A DNA stretch of 64,000 bases, from NCBI RefSeq assembly GCF_003987645.1, contig NZ_NGKA01000003.1, forward strand, positions 62,001-126,000, written 5' to 3'. Below, in pieces: positions 43,657 through 52,738 of the stretch. The number at the start of each line of letters is the position of its first letter. The first letter of the stretch is position 1. The position numbers were made by a program, and so were the translations under genes. This stretch comes from Vagococcus elongatus. Lineage in GTDB: Bacteria; Bacillota; Bacilli; Lactobacillales; Vagococcaceae. The notes under the pieces are model-generated. The model had not been told where the DNA came from and made no database searches. It saw nothing but the letters and a program-made list of their open reading frames with translations.

Positions 43657-45615
43657 ATGGAACAAACAAGTTATAGTAAACAAGCCCCAAAAGAATATAG
43701 TTCTGGAAGCGGTCGTCAGTGCGGACACAATCAAGCAGATGGTCATGAACATGGGAAATTGCCTGTTATCTTATATTTTATCGGTTTGGCTGTTTTTATC
43801 GCAGCATTATTTTTAAAAGAAAAAAGTTTGATACAAAATGTTTTGTATCTGACTGCGATGATTATGACAGGCTATCATATCACTGCAGAAGGCTTCTCAG
43901 AAACTTATCATGAGACAATTGAGAAGAAAAGATTTAGCCCGAATGTTCATATTTTGATGACTTTAGCAGCAGTCGGTGCAATGATCATTGGGGATTTTTT
44001 TGAAGGTTCTCTTCTGATTTTGATTTTTTCTAGTTCACATTTCCTTGAAGAGTATGCAGAAGGTAAAAGTAAACGTGAAATTTCGAATTTGATGAGTATG
44101 AATCCTACAGAAGCACGTCTTTTGGATGATGAGGGGCACACGACCACCGTGTCTGTAAAAGAATTGAAAATCGGTGATCGTCTGCAAGTGTTGAATGGGG
44201 ATCAGATTCCTACTGATGGAGTGATTATCTCAGGTATAAGCTCAATTGATGAATCTTCTATCAGCGGGGAAAGTATTCCAAGAGAAAAAGCTGCAGGGGA
44301 TGAGGTTTTCGGCAGTACGATTAATGGGACAGGAACTTTTGTTATGGAAGTTACCAAGGACAGTTCAGATACTCTTTTTGCCAAGATTATTGATTTAGTG
44401 AATCAATCACAAAGTAATCAGTCAAAGACAGCTACAAAAATTCAAAAGCTTGAACCAATATATGTCAATACCGTTCTAATTATTGTTCCTTTGTTCATCT
44501 TACTTGGAGGAACTGTTCTAGGCTGGTCATGGTACCAAAGTTTCTATAAAGGGATGGTCTTTCTGACCGTTGCTTCCCCTTGTGCGTTAGCAGCCAGTGC
44601 CGTGCCCGCCACCCTATCAGCGATTTCTAATTTAGCTAAAAAGGGAGTTTTGTTTAAAGGCGGTTCTTTCCTTGCAAACTTTGCAGGTATTCAAGCGATC
44701 GCTTTCGATAAAACAGGCACCTTAACAAAAGGCGAACCAAAAGTTACCGATGTTTATTTTATTGACGATGTGGATGAACAAGCCACTGTCAATGTGATTG
44801 TTGCGATGGAACAACAAGCCAATCACCCTCTTGCTCATGCAATATTGGAAAACTTTGAGGCAGATAAAGCTCTCAATCTTGAAGTTGAAAACATGATCGG
44901 CAGAGGCCTGACTGCTAAACATTTTGATGATGAGTATGAAATCGGCAAGCCTTCTGGATTTGAAAACGTTCCAGAAAAAATTGCTGCTCACAATGTACAA
45001 TATGCTGAAGAAGGCAAAACTGTGGTATATGTGGCGAAAAATAATGAAGTAGTCGGTCTTATTGCCATGATGGATGTTCCAAATGAACATGCAAAAGGCG
45101 TAATCAGTTACTTGAAAGAGCAAGGAATTCACACAGTCATGATTACAGGAGATTCTGAAAAAACAGGTCGGGCTGTGGGTGATTTGGTCGGTATTGATGA
45201 GGTCATCGGCAACGTCTTGCCGGAGAATAAATCAATTATTGTCAATCGGTTGAAAAAGCAATATGGCATTGTAGCCATGCTGGGAGACGGGGTCAATGAT
45301 GCACCTGCAATCGTCGAATCCGATATCGGAATTGCCATGGGAGAAGGAACTGATGTGGCAATGGATGTGGCAGACGCAGTCTTGATGCAAAATGATTTGC
45401 GAAATTTAGCTTACACTCATCAAGTATCCAAGAAATTGGATAAAGTCGTTTGGCAAAATATTTTCTTCGCCATGGCAGTGGTCGTTATCCTTGTGGTGTT
45501 GAACTTCATCGGAAAAATGAATTTGCCTATAGGTGTCCTGTTCCATGAAGGAAGCACGGTTTTGGTCATATTGAATGGCTTGAGACTTCTAGCACCGGTC
45601 AGACAAACTAAATAA
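43657..45615 (+). CDS. P1B-type heavy-metal efflux ATPase (SPC type)
   Basis: 652-residue metal-transporting ATPase. The membrane metal site is SPC (Ser 307, Pro 308, Cys 309) in ASPCALAAS, the phosphorylation motif DKTGTLTKGE starts at Asp 351, and ISGESIPRE, HPLAHAIL, TGDSEKT and GDGVNDAPA are present. The late helix has HEGSTVLVILNGLRLL. There is no folded N-terminal metal domain, only a short His/Cys-rich stretch CGHNQADGHEHGK. SPC with HEGS fits the P1B-4 group (Zn, Co or Fe export; PfeT/ZosA-like). An ArsR-like operator lies upstream, but no sensor gene is adjacent. Confidence 0.85.
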   Translation: MEQTSYSKQAPKEYSSGSGRQCGHNQADGHEHGKLPVILYFIGLAVFIAALFLKEKSLIQNVLYLTAMIMTGYHITAEGFSETYHETIEKKRFSPNVHILMTLAAVGAMIIGDFFEGSLLILIFSSSHFLEEYAEGKSKREISNLMSMNPTEARLLDDEGHTTTVSVKELKIGDRLQVLNGDQIPTDGVIISGISSIDESSISGESIPREKAAGDEVFGSTINGTGTFVMEVTKDSSDTLFAKIIDLVNQSQSNQSKTATKIQKLEPIYVNTVLIIVPLFILLGGTVLGWSWYQSFYKGMVFLTVASPCALAASAVPATLSAISNLAKKGVLFKGGSFLANFAGIQAIAFDKTGTLTKGEPKVTDVYFIDDVDEQATVNVIVAMEQQANHPLAHAILENFEADKALNLEVENMIGRGLTAKHFDDEYEIGKPSGFENVPEKIAAHNVQYAEEGKTVVYVAKNNEVVGLIAMMDVPNEHAKGVISYLKEQGIHTVMITGDSEKTGRAVGDLVGIDEVIGNVLPENKSIIVNRLKKQYGIVAMLGDGVNDAPAIVESDIGIAMGEGTDVAMDVADAVLMQNDLRNLAYTHQVSKKLDKVVWQNIFFAMAVVVILVVLNFIGKMNLPIGVLFHEGSTVLVILNGLRLLAPVRQTK

Positions 45616-45628
45616 TAAAAAAGAAAAG

Positions 45629-45712
45629 CAGTTTGATAAGTGATTTACCTTTATAAGTTGGATTTTCTCCTAACTTTTTAGGTTTACTACAAAATCAAAC
45701 TGCTTTTTTATT
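45629..45712 (+). terminator. branched terminator after the metal ATPase
   Basis: AGCAGTTTGAT pairs with ATCAAACTGCT across 54 bases that contain their own hairpin (AGTTGGA with TCCTAACT), followed by TTTTTT. Confidence 0.7.
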
Positions 45713-45952
45713 ATGTTACTAAAAGCTTGAAACATATAAGTGATACTCAAACTATTGAGATAATAAGACTTGAAACGTCAAAAAACATAAATACGAAGGC
45801 AATTGTCAAGTTTTCAATTAGTTTACTTACATTAAGTTGTCTATCATAGAAAGTTTGATTATTCAGTGTCGAAAAGAATGAAAACCAAGCAGTTTTTTAA
45901 CGTTTATTGTTGAAATGGGGTAAAATAAACATGATATTTGCGAGGTACCTGT

Positions 45953-45985
45953 TATTAGAAGTAATTTTTTTATATTAGAAGTAAT
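45953..45985. repeat. direct repeat in intergenic region
   Basis: TATTAGAAGTAAT occurs at 45953-45965 and 45973-45985. The surrounding gap 45713-46250 holds no convincing gene; the repeats could be a regulatory site for the downstream lipoprotein gene. Confidence 0.4.
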
Positions 45986-46250
45986 ATTTTCAGAAAATAT
46001 AAAGGCATTTAGGGAGCTGCAAATATCATTCTGGACTGAAAGAGTCTTGTAAAACATAACTAAAGACTGAGGTGAAAAATGAAGGTCACTTTAATAAATA
46101 GAAAACGATGTTGATAAAGTCAACGTAGTCTTAAAGAAGCTCTAAAAAATGTTTTCCTCAAATAATAAAGCTGTTTTTAAACAGTATGTCATAGTATCCC
46201 TGTTTGAAGACAGTTTAAAAATAATTTATTCGCCTGAAAGGAGTCGTCAA

Positions 46251-47903
46251 ATGAAAAAGACAATGACTTTATTTGCATTCGTATTAACCACAATGGTTTT
46301 TTTGACCGCTTGCTATCCTAAGAAAAATATACCTGAAAAAACTGAACAAGGAACAACGGAAGCGGTGGTTATAAATGTGACTCAAGAACTAAATACATTA
46401 GATCCTGCCAATTCCGTTGATGTGAACACCATTATTGTAATCAACAATGTTTATGAAGGATTATATCGCCTAGATGCTGGCAACCAACCACTACCAGCTG
46501 GAGCTGTAGAGTTGCCGGCAATCAGTGAAGATGGTTTGACTTACACGATTAAATTAAGAAAAGAAGCTAAGTGGTCCAATGAAACACCGGTGACGGCGCA
46601 CGACTATGTTTTTGCTTGGCAACGTGCCCATGCAGATACGAATGCCGGCGAAAACGCTCATTTATTTAGCAGCATCAAAAATTCTGAAGCTATTATCTTT
46701 GGCGACAAACCGGCAACAGAATTGGGCATCAGTGCCATCGATGATTATACACTGAAAGTAGAACTGACCTATCCAACGCCTTATTTTACCGCTTTGTTAG
46801 CTTCCTCAGCGTTCTTTCCTCTGAATGAAGCCTATGTAAAAGAACAGGGAAAGGAATTTGGCGCTAACAGTGAACAAGCTATTTATAATGGTCCATTTGT
46901 TTTAGCAGAATTTGCCGGTCCCGGTAGTGGCAGTAACTGGGAATATCATAAAAACCCGGCATATTGGGATCAAGAATCTGTAAAAACAGATACTATCAAA
47001 GTCAATGTGGTCAAAGAAATCTCTACGAATGTCAGCTTGTTTGAAAGTGGCGAAACCGATGACGTAAATATCACGGGCGAATTTGTCAAAAATAACTTGG
47101 ATAACCCGGCGTTCGTTTCTGAAAAGCCGGTACAAACTATCTTCATTGGTTACAACCATACCAAGGATTTTTTCCGCAATAAAAAAATTCGTCAGGCAGT
47201 CTCTTTAGTCGTAGATCGTCGGGAAATAACAGATAATTTACTTAACAATGGGGCAGTACCAGCCAGCGGCTTGATTTTTGATGGTCTTTACAGTCATTCT
47301 GAAACCGGTGAAGACTTTGCCAAGGCTAGCGGAAATGTCCTGAAAATGGATGTCAGCAAGGCTAAACAATTATGGCTGGAAGGGAAGAAGGAGCTTGGGT
47401 TATCTGAAACGGATGAAGTACCCATCCATCTAATCACTTTTGAAAGTGAAGATATGCGTAAAATGGGCGAGTATCTGCAAGCAGTTTTTAAAGAACATTT
47501 GCCCGGAGCAAAAATAGAAGCGTCAGTTTATCCTACGTCGGTCTTTATGGAAAGTGCAGCGAAACAAGATTTTGACCTTTACCTAGTTAGTTGGGGCGTT
47601 GATTATCCAGACCCTACCAGTCTCTTTCAGTTATTTCAAAGTAGTGTTGCGCACAACTGGGGGAAATACAACAGCCAAGCTTATGATGAAGCATTGAGAA
47701 AAGCGAATGAGGATGATGTGCTGGATGTGGATAAACGGTGGGATGATTTGCTGACTGCCGAAAAAATTCTAATGGAGGAACAAGGTGTGACGCCGCTCTA
47801 TTTTAGCGGGCCTAACCACTTGCGCAATCCCAAGTTAAAAGGAGTGAAATATCATAATGCCGGCCCTCGTTTTGAGTATAAGGCTGCTTACTTAGAACCG
47901 TAA
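46251..47903 (+). CDS. oligopeptide-binding lipoprotein, OppA-like, second copy
   Basis: 550-residue family 5 peptide-binding protein, paralogous to the one at 27091: NNVYEGLYRLDAGNQPL, WSNETPVTAHDYVFAWQRA, and LYLVSWGVDYPDPTSLFQLF near the C-terminus. The signal peptide ends in lipobox FLTAC (Cys 21). ATG 46251 follows GAAAGGAG; an open frame back to 46149 is not a plausible secretory start. No permease or ATPase genes adjoin, so it is an orphan receptor for an Opp system elsewhere. Confidence 0.85.
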   Translation: MKKTMTLFAFVLTTMVFLTACYPKKNIPEKTEQGTTEAVVINVTQELNTLDPANSVDVNTIIVINNVYEGLYRLDAGNQPLPAGAVELPAISEDGLTYTIKLRKEAKWSNETPVTAHDYVFAWQRAHADTNAGENAHLFSSIKNSEAIIFGDKPATELGISAIDDYTLKVELTYPTPYFTALLASSAFFPLNEAYVKEQGKEFGANSEQAIYNGPFVLAEFAGPGSGSNWEYHKNPAYWDQESVKTDTIKVNVVKEISTNVSLFESGETDDVNITGEFVKNNLDNPAFVSEKPVQTIFIGYNHTKDFFRNKKIRQAVSLVVDRREITDNLLNNGAVPASGLIFDGLYSHSETGEDFAKASGNVLKMDVSKAKQLWLEGKKELGLSETDEVPIHLITFESEDMRKMGEYLQAVFKEHLPGAKIEASVYPTSVFMESAAKQDFDLYLVSWGVDYPDPTSLFQLFQSSVAHNWGKYNSQAYDEALRKANEDDVLDVDKRWDDLLTAEKILMEEQGVTPLYFSGPNHLRNPKLKGVKYHNAGPRFEYKAAYLEP

Positions 47904-47988
47904 CAGTCCTTTTGGCAGAGGGATTAGGGAAAAAATGGATGTACGGTTATTGGCAATTGTTTTTAGCTTTGACTTTCTTGGCTAAGTT

Positions 47989-48031
47989 CAACAGGCACCA
48001 CCTATTTTTTTAATGATAGGTGGTGCCTGTT
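47989..48031. terminator. terminator between oppA-like and hydrolase genes
   Basis: AACAGGCACCACCTA and TAGGTGGTGCCTGTT pair perfectly over 15 bp around a T-rich loop. It lies between converging genes. Confidence 0.7.
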
Positions 48032-48172
48032 AGTTTATTATCTTTTTATTTTTTAGTTCGTTGAAAATTGTAGACAGGGGATAAAATTATTTATCATCTG
48101 ATAGCTTTGATGCTGAAATAGTTCCAATACCGGATCACTTCATTATTTCTCTAGAGCTCAGGGGTGGTCTGA

Positions 48173-48928
48173 TTATAAATTTGCTGTAAAAAAATCAGTG
48201 ATGGTATCCATCAGTTCAGTCGTAACCAAATGTCCTTCCTCTTTTCCGGTGAGAAAAATGGTGCGTTCTGCGTAGCTTTGTTCTTTGATATTGTCATAAA
48301 ATTTTTTTGTCAGTGTGTAAGGAATCCGGTCATCTAACGTTCCGTGCCAGAGGAGAAAAGGACGACCGTCAATTTTTTCAGGGTGTCGACCTAAATCAAC
48401 ATCTTTGACCCATTGCAAGATAAGTGTCAGTTCATCTGGCAAAAGATAGTTAGTATCTTTGATACGACTCTTCATTAAGTTAAAATATGCCCAAGGTTGA
48501 GACGTTCCCATAATACTTGCAGCTGCGGAAATTTCCGGATGTGATGTCAATAAGGCGGAGGTCGTGATACCGCCCATCGAATAACCGCTGACACCAATCC
48601 GATGGTCTAAAATCCAGTTTTTCTTATGAGCGTAATCTAAAATAATTGAAAATTCCAAAAGATTGTACGCAATCGTAGTCCAAAAGGTCAATGAAGGAAT
48701 AGAAGATCTGTCCCACTGGTTTCGTTTACCATGAAACATCGCATCTGGGATGATGACGCGAAAGTTATTTGCAGCTAATCTTCTAGCCTGAGTCAGTGAG
48801 AGTTCTTTTGTGTTTTGCCAGCCATGGTAAAATATAATCAGCGGCAACGGCGCAGAGGATTTATTTTCAGGGACAACTTCGAGCACAGGGATTTCTTTAA
48901 TCATTCGTTTGTGTATAGTTAGTTTCAT
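48173..48928 (-). CDS. alpha/beta hydrolase, prolyl-oligopeptidase-like
   Basis: 251-residue serine hydrolase. The oxyanion region is FYHGWQNTKE, the nucleophile elbow GYSMGG, the acid lies in WHGTLDDRIPY and the catalytic His in EEGHLVT. No signal peptide, so it is cytoplasmic. Proteins of this shape are esterases or acyl-aminoacid hydrolases; the substrate is unknown. ATG 48928 is chosen because AAAGGATGG sits before it; the in-frame ATG at 48937 lies inside that site. It is convergent with the OppA-like gene. Confidence 0.75.
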   Translation of the reverse strand: MKLTIHKRMIKEIPVLEVVPENKSSAPLPLIIFYHGWQNTKELSLTQARRLAANNFRVIIPDAMFHGKRNQWDRSSIPSLTFWTTIAYNLLEFSIILDYAHKKNWILDHRIGVSGYSMGGITTSALLTSHPEISAAASIMGTSQPWAYFNLMKSRIKDTNYLLPDELTLILQWVKDVDLGRHPEKIDGRPFLLWHGTLDDRIPYTLTKKFYDNIKEQSYAERTIFLTGKEEGHLVTTELMDTITDFFTANL

Positions 48929-49090
48929 GTAATCCATCCTTTACAGCATCTTCATTAAAATCTCTTTCTCTAGTATACGTAAGGGGTAACTAGAAGCCAA
49001 AGTTAAAGCACTTTTGCAAAATAAAGAGTTTGGGATCACTTGTTTTTATGATATAATGCTACAGGAAATGGATGAGGAAGAGGTGAGAGA

Positions 49091-50443
49091 ATGACAACAT
49101 TTAAACAGATGGACTTAGCCGATTATTTATTGCGAGCTATCGAGGCCAAAGGATTTAGACAACCAACAGAAGTGCAAGAGCGGTTGATTCCGTTGATTAA
49201 AAATGGAAGAAGCGTTGTTGGGCAGTCTCAAACTGGGACAGGAAAAACACATACTTTTTTACTGCCTTTAATGAGTCGGGCGACTGCTGAAAAAGATGAA
49301 GTTCAAGTAGTGGTGACGGCACCCAGTCGTGAATTGGCCACTCAAATTTATGACGAGGCACTAAGGCTGGCAAGTTTCAGCGATGAAGAACTGCGTGTGT
49401 CTTTGCTAGTCGGGGGAACGGATAAACAGCGACAGTTGGAAAAGTTGGAAAATAACCAACCCCACATTGTCATTGGGACTCCCGGACGAATTTTGGATAT
49501 GCTCAATGAGCAAGCGTTAAAAATTCATACAGCGTCATCTTTCGTAATTGATGAAGCAGATATGACACTTGATATGGGTTTCCTAAAGGAAGTCGATCAG
49601 ATTGCAGGCAAGCTGCCGGAAAAACTTCAAATGTTAGTTTTTTCTGCGACCATACCTGAAAGTTTACGTCCTTTTTTGAAAAAATACATGAAAAACCCTC
49701 ATATCGAAGTTGTGGCATCGAAAGAAGTGATTTCCGAGACGATTGAGAACTGGCTGATTTCCACCAAGGGACAAAACAGTAACCAGCTGATTGCTAACTT
49801 GTTACGGGTCGGTCATCCTTATTTAGCGATTATTTTTGCTAATACAAAGGTCAGGGTAGATGAAATCACTGAATACCTGAAAACACAAGAGTTTAAAGTG
49901 GCGAAAATCCATGGGGATATTACTCCTCGGGAACGTAAACGGGTCATGCGCCAGATACAAAATCTGGAGTATCAATTTGTTGTTGCTACTGACTTGGCAG
50001 CGCGAGGAATAGATATTGAAGGTGTTTCTCATATCATAAATGCTGAAGTACCGAAAGAACTGGATTTCTTTATCCATCGCGTAGGAAGAACAGGTAGACA
50101 AGGGTTGCCTGGCACGGCAATCACCTTGTATGAACCGGGAGATGAAGAGGCTATCGTCCAGCTTGAAAAAATGGGAATAGTCTTTCAACCAAAAGAATTT
50201 CGTAAGGGCGAACTTGTGGATACCTATGATCGTAACCGTAGAAAACAGCGAGAGAAACAAACCCAAGAGCTTGATCCTAAAATCAAAGGGATGGTAAAGA
50301 AGAAAAAGAAAAAAATCAAACCCGGCTATAAGAAAAAAATCAAACAAGCCATCTCTGAGCAAGAACGAAAACAGCGGAAAATCAGCAGTCGTACACTGCA
50401 ACGGGCAGACAGAAAAAAACGTAGAGACCAATTTAAAAAATAA
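49091..50443 (+). CDS. cshB: DEAD-box RNA helicase CshB
   Basis: 450-residue RNA helicase: Q motif FKQMDLADYLLRAIEAKGFRQPTEVQ (residues 4-29), motif I SQTGTGKT, II DEAD, III SAT, V ARGID and VI HRVGRTGRQG. A strongly basic C-terminal tail (about 385-450) rich in Lys and Arg follows the two RecA domains. It helps fold or turn over RNA and assemble ribosomes, especially in the cold. The order and tail fit CshB more than CshA. GAGGTGAGAG precedes the ATG. Single gene with its own terminator. Confidence 0.88.
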   Translation: MTTFKQMDLADYLLRAIEAKGFRQPTEVQERLIPLIKNGRSVVGQSQTGTGKTHTFLLPLMSRATAEKDEVQVVVTAPSRELATQIYDEALRLASFSDEELRVSLLVGGTDKQRQLEKLENNQPHIVIGTPGRILDMLNEQALKIHTASSFVIDEADMTLDMGFLKEVDQIAGKLPEKLQMLVFSATIPESLRPFLKKYMKNPHIEVVASKEVISETIENWLISTKGQNSNQLIANLLRVGHPYLAIIFANTKVRVDEITEYLKTQEFKVAKIHGDITPRERKRVMRQIQNLEYQFVVATDLAARGIDIEGVSHIINAEVPKELDFFIHRVGRTGRQGLPGTAITLYEPGDEEAIVQLEKMGIVFQPKEFRKGELVDTYDRNRRKQREKQTQELDPKIKGMVKKKKKKIKPGYKKKIKQAISEQERKQRKISSRTLQRADRKKRRDQFKK

Positions 50444-50470
50444 ACCGTGGCAACACGGTTTATTTTTTTT
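50438..50470 (+). terminator. terminator of cshB
   Basis: AAATAAACCGTG, GCAA loop, CACGGTTTATTT, then a T-run; overlaps the cshB stop codon. Confidence 0.88.
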
Positions 50471-50489
50471 GTTTAACTTTTTAAATTAC

Positions 50490-50541
50490 ATCTATACCAT
50501 TTTAAAAGATGGTTGACAAACTAGTCTTGTTTAGATAACAT
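50490..50541 (+). promoter_or_regulatory. glmS promoter with NagR-like sites
   Basis: TTGACA (50513-50518) with TAACAT (50536-50541) after 17 bases. ATCTATACCAT (50490-50500) before it and AGGTGTATACCAT (50577-50589) after it share TATACCA with the nagB promoter and resemble the dre sites of GntR-type NagR. The regulator is not in this window. Confidence 0.45.
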
Positions 50542-50597
50542 TTAAAATGTTTCCAAAAGTAAAATCAAAGGAGGATAGGTGTATACCATTTGTGGAT

Positions 50598-50740
50598 AGC
50601 GCCAGTTCTGTTGAGACAGAAGACGAGGAGAGAACTAATCGAAGTGTCGGCGGGTAGTTCTAGGGAGTGCACTCTAGAGATTTTTAACAAATAGAATCGC
50701 AAGGTTCAAACAAAATAAAAATCACGCACTGGAAACACAT
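50598..50740 (+). ncRNA. glmS ribozyme
   Basis: Starts with AGCGCCAGTTCTG, where cleavage occurs before the first G, continues with GACGAGGAGAGAACTAATCG and GTGTCGGCGGGTAGTTC, and has the P3/P4 region with AATCGCAAGGTTC. These are the conserved blocks of the glucosamine-6-phosphate-activated ribozyme, and it lies 30 bases before glmS. Self-cleavage when GlcN6P is abundant lowers glmS mRNA. The 3' boundary is approximate. Confidence 0.9.
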
Positions 50741-50769
50741 AACGTTAAACAAGAAAGTTGGTTAAAGTA

Positions 50770-52590
50770 ATGTGTGGTATTGTCGGATTAATAAGCAAGA
50801 CAGATATTGTGGATGGATTAGTGAATGGTTTGGAAAAATTGGAATATCGGGGCTATGATTCAGCAGGTATTTTTGTGGATTCTAATGGAACTAAGGACTA
50901 TTTAATCAAGACAAAAGGAGGCATAAAAGAGCTGAAGTCAGAAATGATGACAACTGGAAATGTCAGGGGAACTAGAGGGATTGGGCACACACGGTGGGCA
51001 ACTCACGGTTTTCCCACCAAGGAAAATGCTCATCCCCATGTATCTTATGACGGACGTTTCGTTTTGGTCCATAATGGGGTCATCGAAAACTTTCAAATGA
51101 TTCAATCTGATTTACTACAAACGGACTGGATGCAAGGACAGACAGATACAGAAATGATCGTGCATCTTATCGCAAAATTTGCCCAAGAAGATCATCTTTC
51201 AGCGAAAGAAGCCTTTTTAAAAGTTTTGGCGATGATTGAAGGCTCCTATGCCTTCGCCCTTATCGACAGATTGGAGCCAGAAGTGCTGTATGGCGCAAAA
51301 AATAAAAGCCCCTTACTGGTTGCTATAGGAGATCAGTTTAATGGTTTGTGCAGCGATGCATTGGCCATGACTGGTCTGACACAAGAATTTATGGAGATAA
51401 AAGATAAAGAGTTAATCATCGCTACTAAAGATACGGTTACTATTGAAAATTATGAAGGACATCATCAGAGCAGAAAGTCCTTTGAGTTTTCTACTGGGTC
51501 AAATGAAATAGAGCTGGGTTCATACGATTGCTATATGATGAAGGAAATCGAGGAACAGCCAGCGGTGATGCGGAAGATTGTGTCTGCCTACACGACAGAA
51601 AATGGGCAAGTGGCAATCGACGAACGAATTATTTCTAGTCTGCTGGCAAGTGACCGTATATATATTATTGCCTGCGGAACAAGTTGGCATGCAGGACTGA
51701 TTGGGAAAAATTTATTGGAAAAACTGGCAGAAATCCCAACTGAAGTTCATTTGTCTAGTGAATTTGGCTATCATACGCCGCTGCTTTCGGAGAAACCATT
51801 TTTTATATATTTAAGTCAAAGTGGAGAAACTGCAGATAGTCGTCAAGTGTTGGTCCAGACAAATAAATGGGCTTATCCTTCCTTGACTATCACCAATGTT
51901 TTAGGTTCCACCTTGTCTCGTGAAGCTTCCTTTACCCTGCCTTTGTATGCAGGACCGGAAATAGCAGTGGCCTCTACGAAGGCATACACAGCACAAATTG
52001 CGGTGTTATCGATTTTGGCTAGCGTAGTCGGAAGAGCAAAGAAGATAATGGCGGCAGAAACCTTTGATGTCGCTTCTGAATTAAGTCTAGCCGCCCATCA
52101 AATGGATACGTTGTTAACCAAACAGGGAAAATATCAAGACTTGGTAGAGAAAATGTTGAAGCAGACGAGAAATGCATTTTTTATTGGACGGGGAGCAGAT
52201 TATTCCGTTTCCCTGGAAGGGGCGTTAAAATTAAAAGAAATATCCTATCTACAGTGTGAAGGATTCGCCTCGGGAGAATTAAAACACGGAACGATTGCTC
52301 TGATTGAAGAAAGAACGCCAGTATTTGCGCTGATTACAGGGCAATCAACTCATCTTCAGACAAGGAGTAATCTGAAGGAAGTTGAGAGTCGCGGTGCCGC
52401 AACATGTGCCATCGTGATGGAAGATTTGGCACAAGAGGGAGATGACATCATTTTGCCGAAGGTTCATGAATTATTTACGCCTTTAATGAGTGTCTTGCCC
52501 ACCCAGTTGATAGCTTATTATACAGCGCTAATGAAAGGAAATAATGTAGACAAACCAAGAAATCTTGCTAAAAGTGTCACCGTAGAATAG
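50770..52590 (+). CDS. glmS: glutamine-fructose-6-phosphate aminotransferase
   Basis: Makes glucosamine 6-phosphate from fructose 6-phosphate and glutamine, the first step to cell-wall amino sugars. The glutaminase domain begins MCGIVGL, where Cys 2 is the N-terminal nucleophile, so the ATG at 50770 is correct and the in-frame TTG at 50758 is not. HTRWATHG and GNDG-type loops follow; two SIS domains form the C-terminal half (IACGTSWHAG, SQSGETADSR, STKAYTAQ) and it ends in KSVTVE. 606 residues, the usual length. Controlled by the ribozyme in its leader. Confidence 0.95.
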   Translation: MCGIVGLISKTDIVDGLVNGLEKLEYRGYDSAGIFVDSNGTKDYLIKTKGGIKELKSEMMTTGNVRGTRGIGHTRWATHGFPTKENAHPHVSYDGRFVLVHNGVIENFQMIQSDLLQTDWMQGQTDTEMIVHLIAKFAQEDHLSAKEAFLKVLAMIEGSYAFALIDRLEPEVLYGAKNKSPLLVAIGDQFNGLCSDALAMTGLTQEFMEIKDKELIIATKDTVTIENYEGHHQSRKSFEFSTGSNEIELGSYDCYMMKEIEEQPAVMRKIVSAYTTENGQVAIDERIISSLLASDRIYIIACGTSWHAGLIGKNLLEKLAEIPTEVHLSSEFGYHTPLLSEKPFFIYLSQSGETADSRQVLVQTNKWAYPSLTITNVLGSTLSREASFTLPLYAGPEIAVASTKAYTAQIAVLSILASVVGRAKKIMAAETFDVASELSLAAHQMDTLLTKQGKYQDLVEKMLKQTRNAFFIGRGADYSVSLEGALKLKEISYLQCEGFASGELKHGTIALIEERTPVFALITGQSTHLQTRSNLKEVESRGAATCAIVMEDLAQEGDDIILPKVHELFTPLMSVLPTQLIAYYTALMKGNNVDKPRNLAKSVTVE

Positions 52591-52672
52591 AAATATTTGT
52601 GTTAGAAAGGGTTATTGAAGATGCTAGGAAAACAAAGTATGAGGGAGTTTTTATATTTAGTTAACAAAATTC

Positions 52673-52714
52673 TTGAAAAAAGGGCAGTTTTGCTTTATAA
52701 TTGGACTATACCAA
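52673..52714 (+). promoter_or_regulatory. nagB promoter with dre-like operator
   Basis: TTGAAA (52673-52678), 17 bases, TATAAT (52696-52701), immediately followed by TTGGACTATACCAA (52701-52714), a near-palindrome of the NagR dre type covering the transcription start. Confidence 0.65.
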
Positions 52715-52738
52715 ATGGATACGGAGGATGAGACATAA

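Noticed and set aside
44722-45132. 136-residue minus-strand frame opposite the metal ATPase
   Set aside because: It is antisense to conserved P-type ATPase motifs, with no recognisable domain or start signal.
49823-50431. 202-residue open frame on the minus strand opposite cshB
   Set aside because: It has no ribosome binding site, its Phe/Leu-rich composition mirrors the Lys/Glu-rich helicase tail, and cshB is unambiguous.
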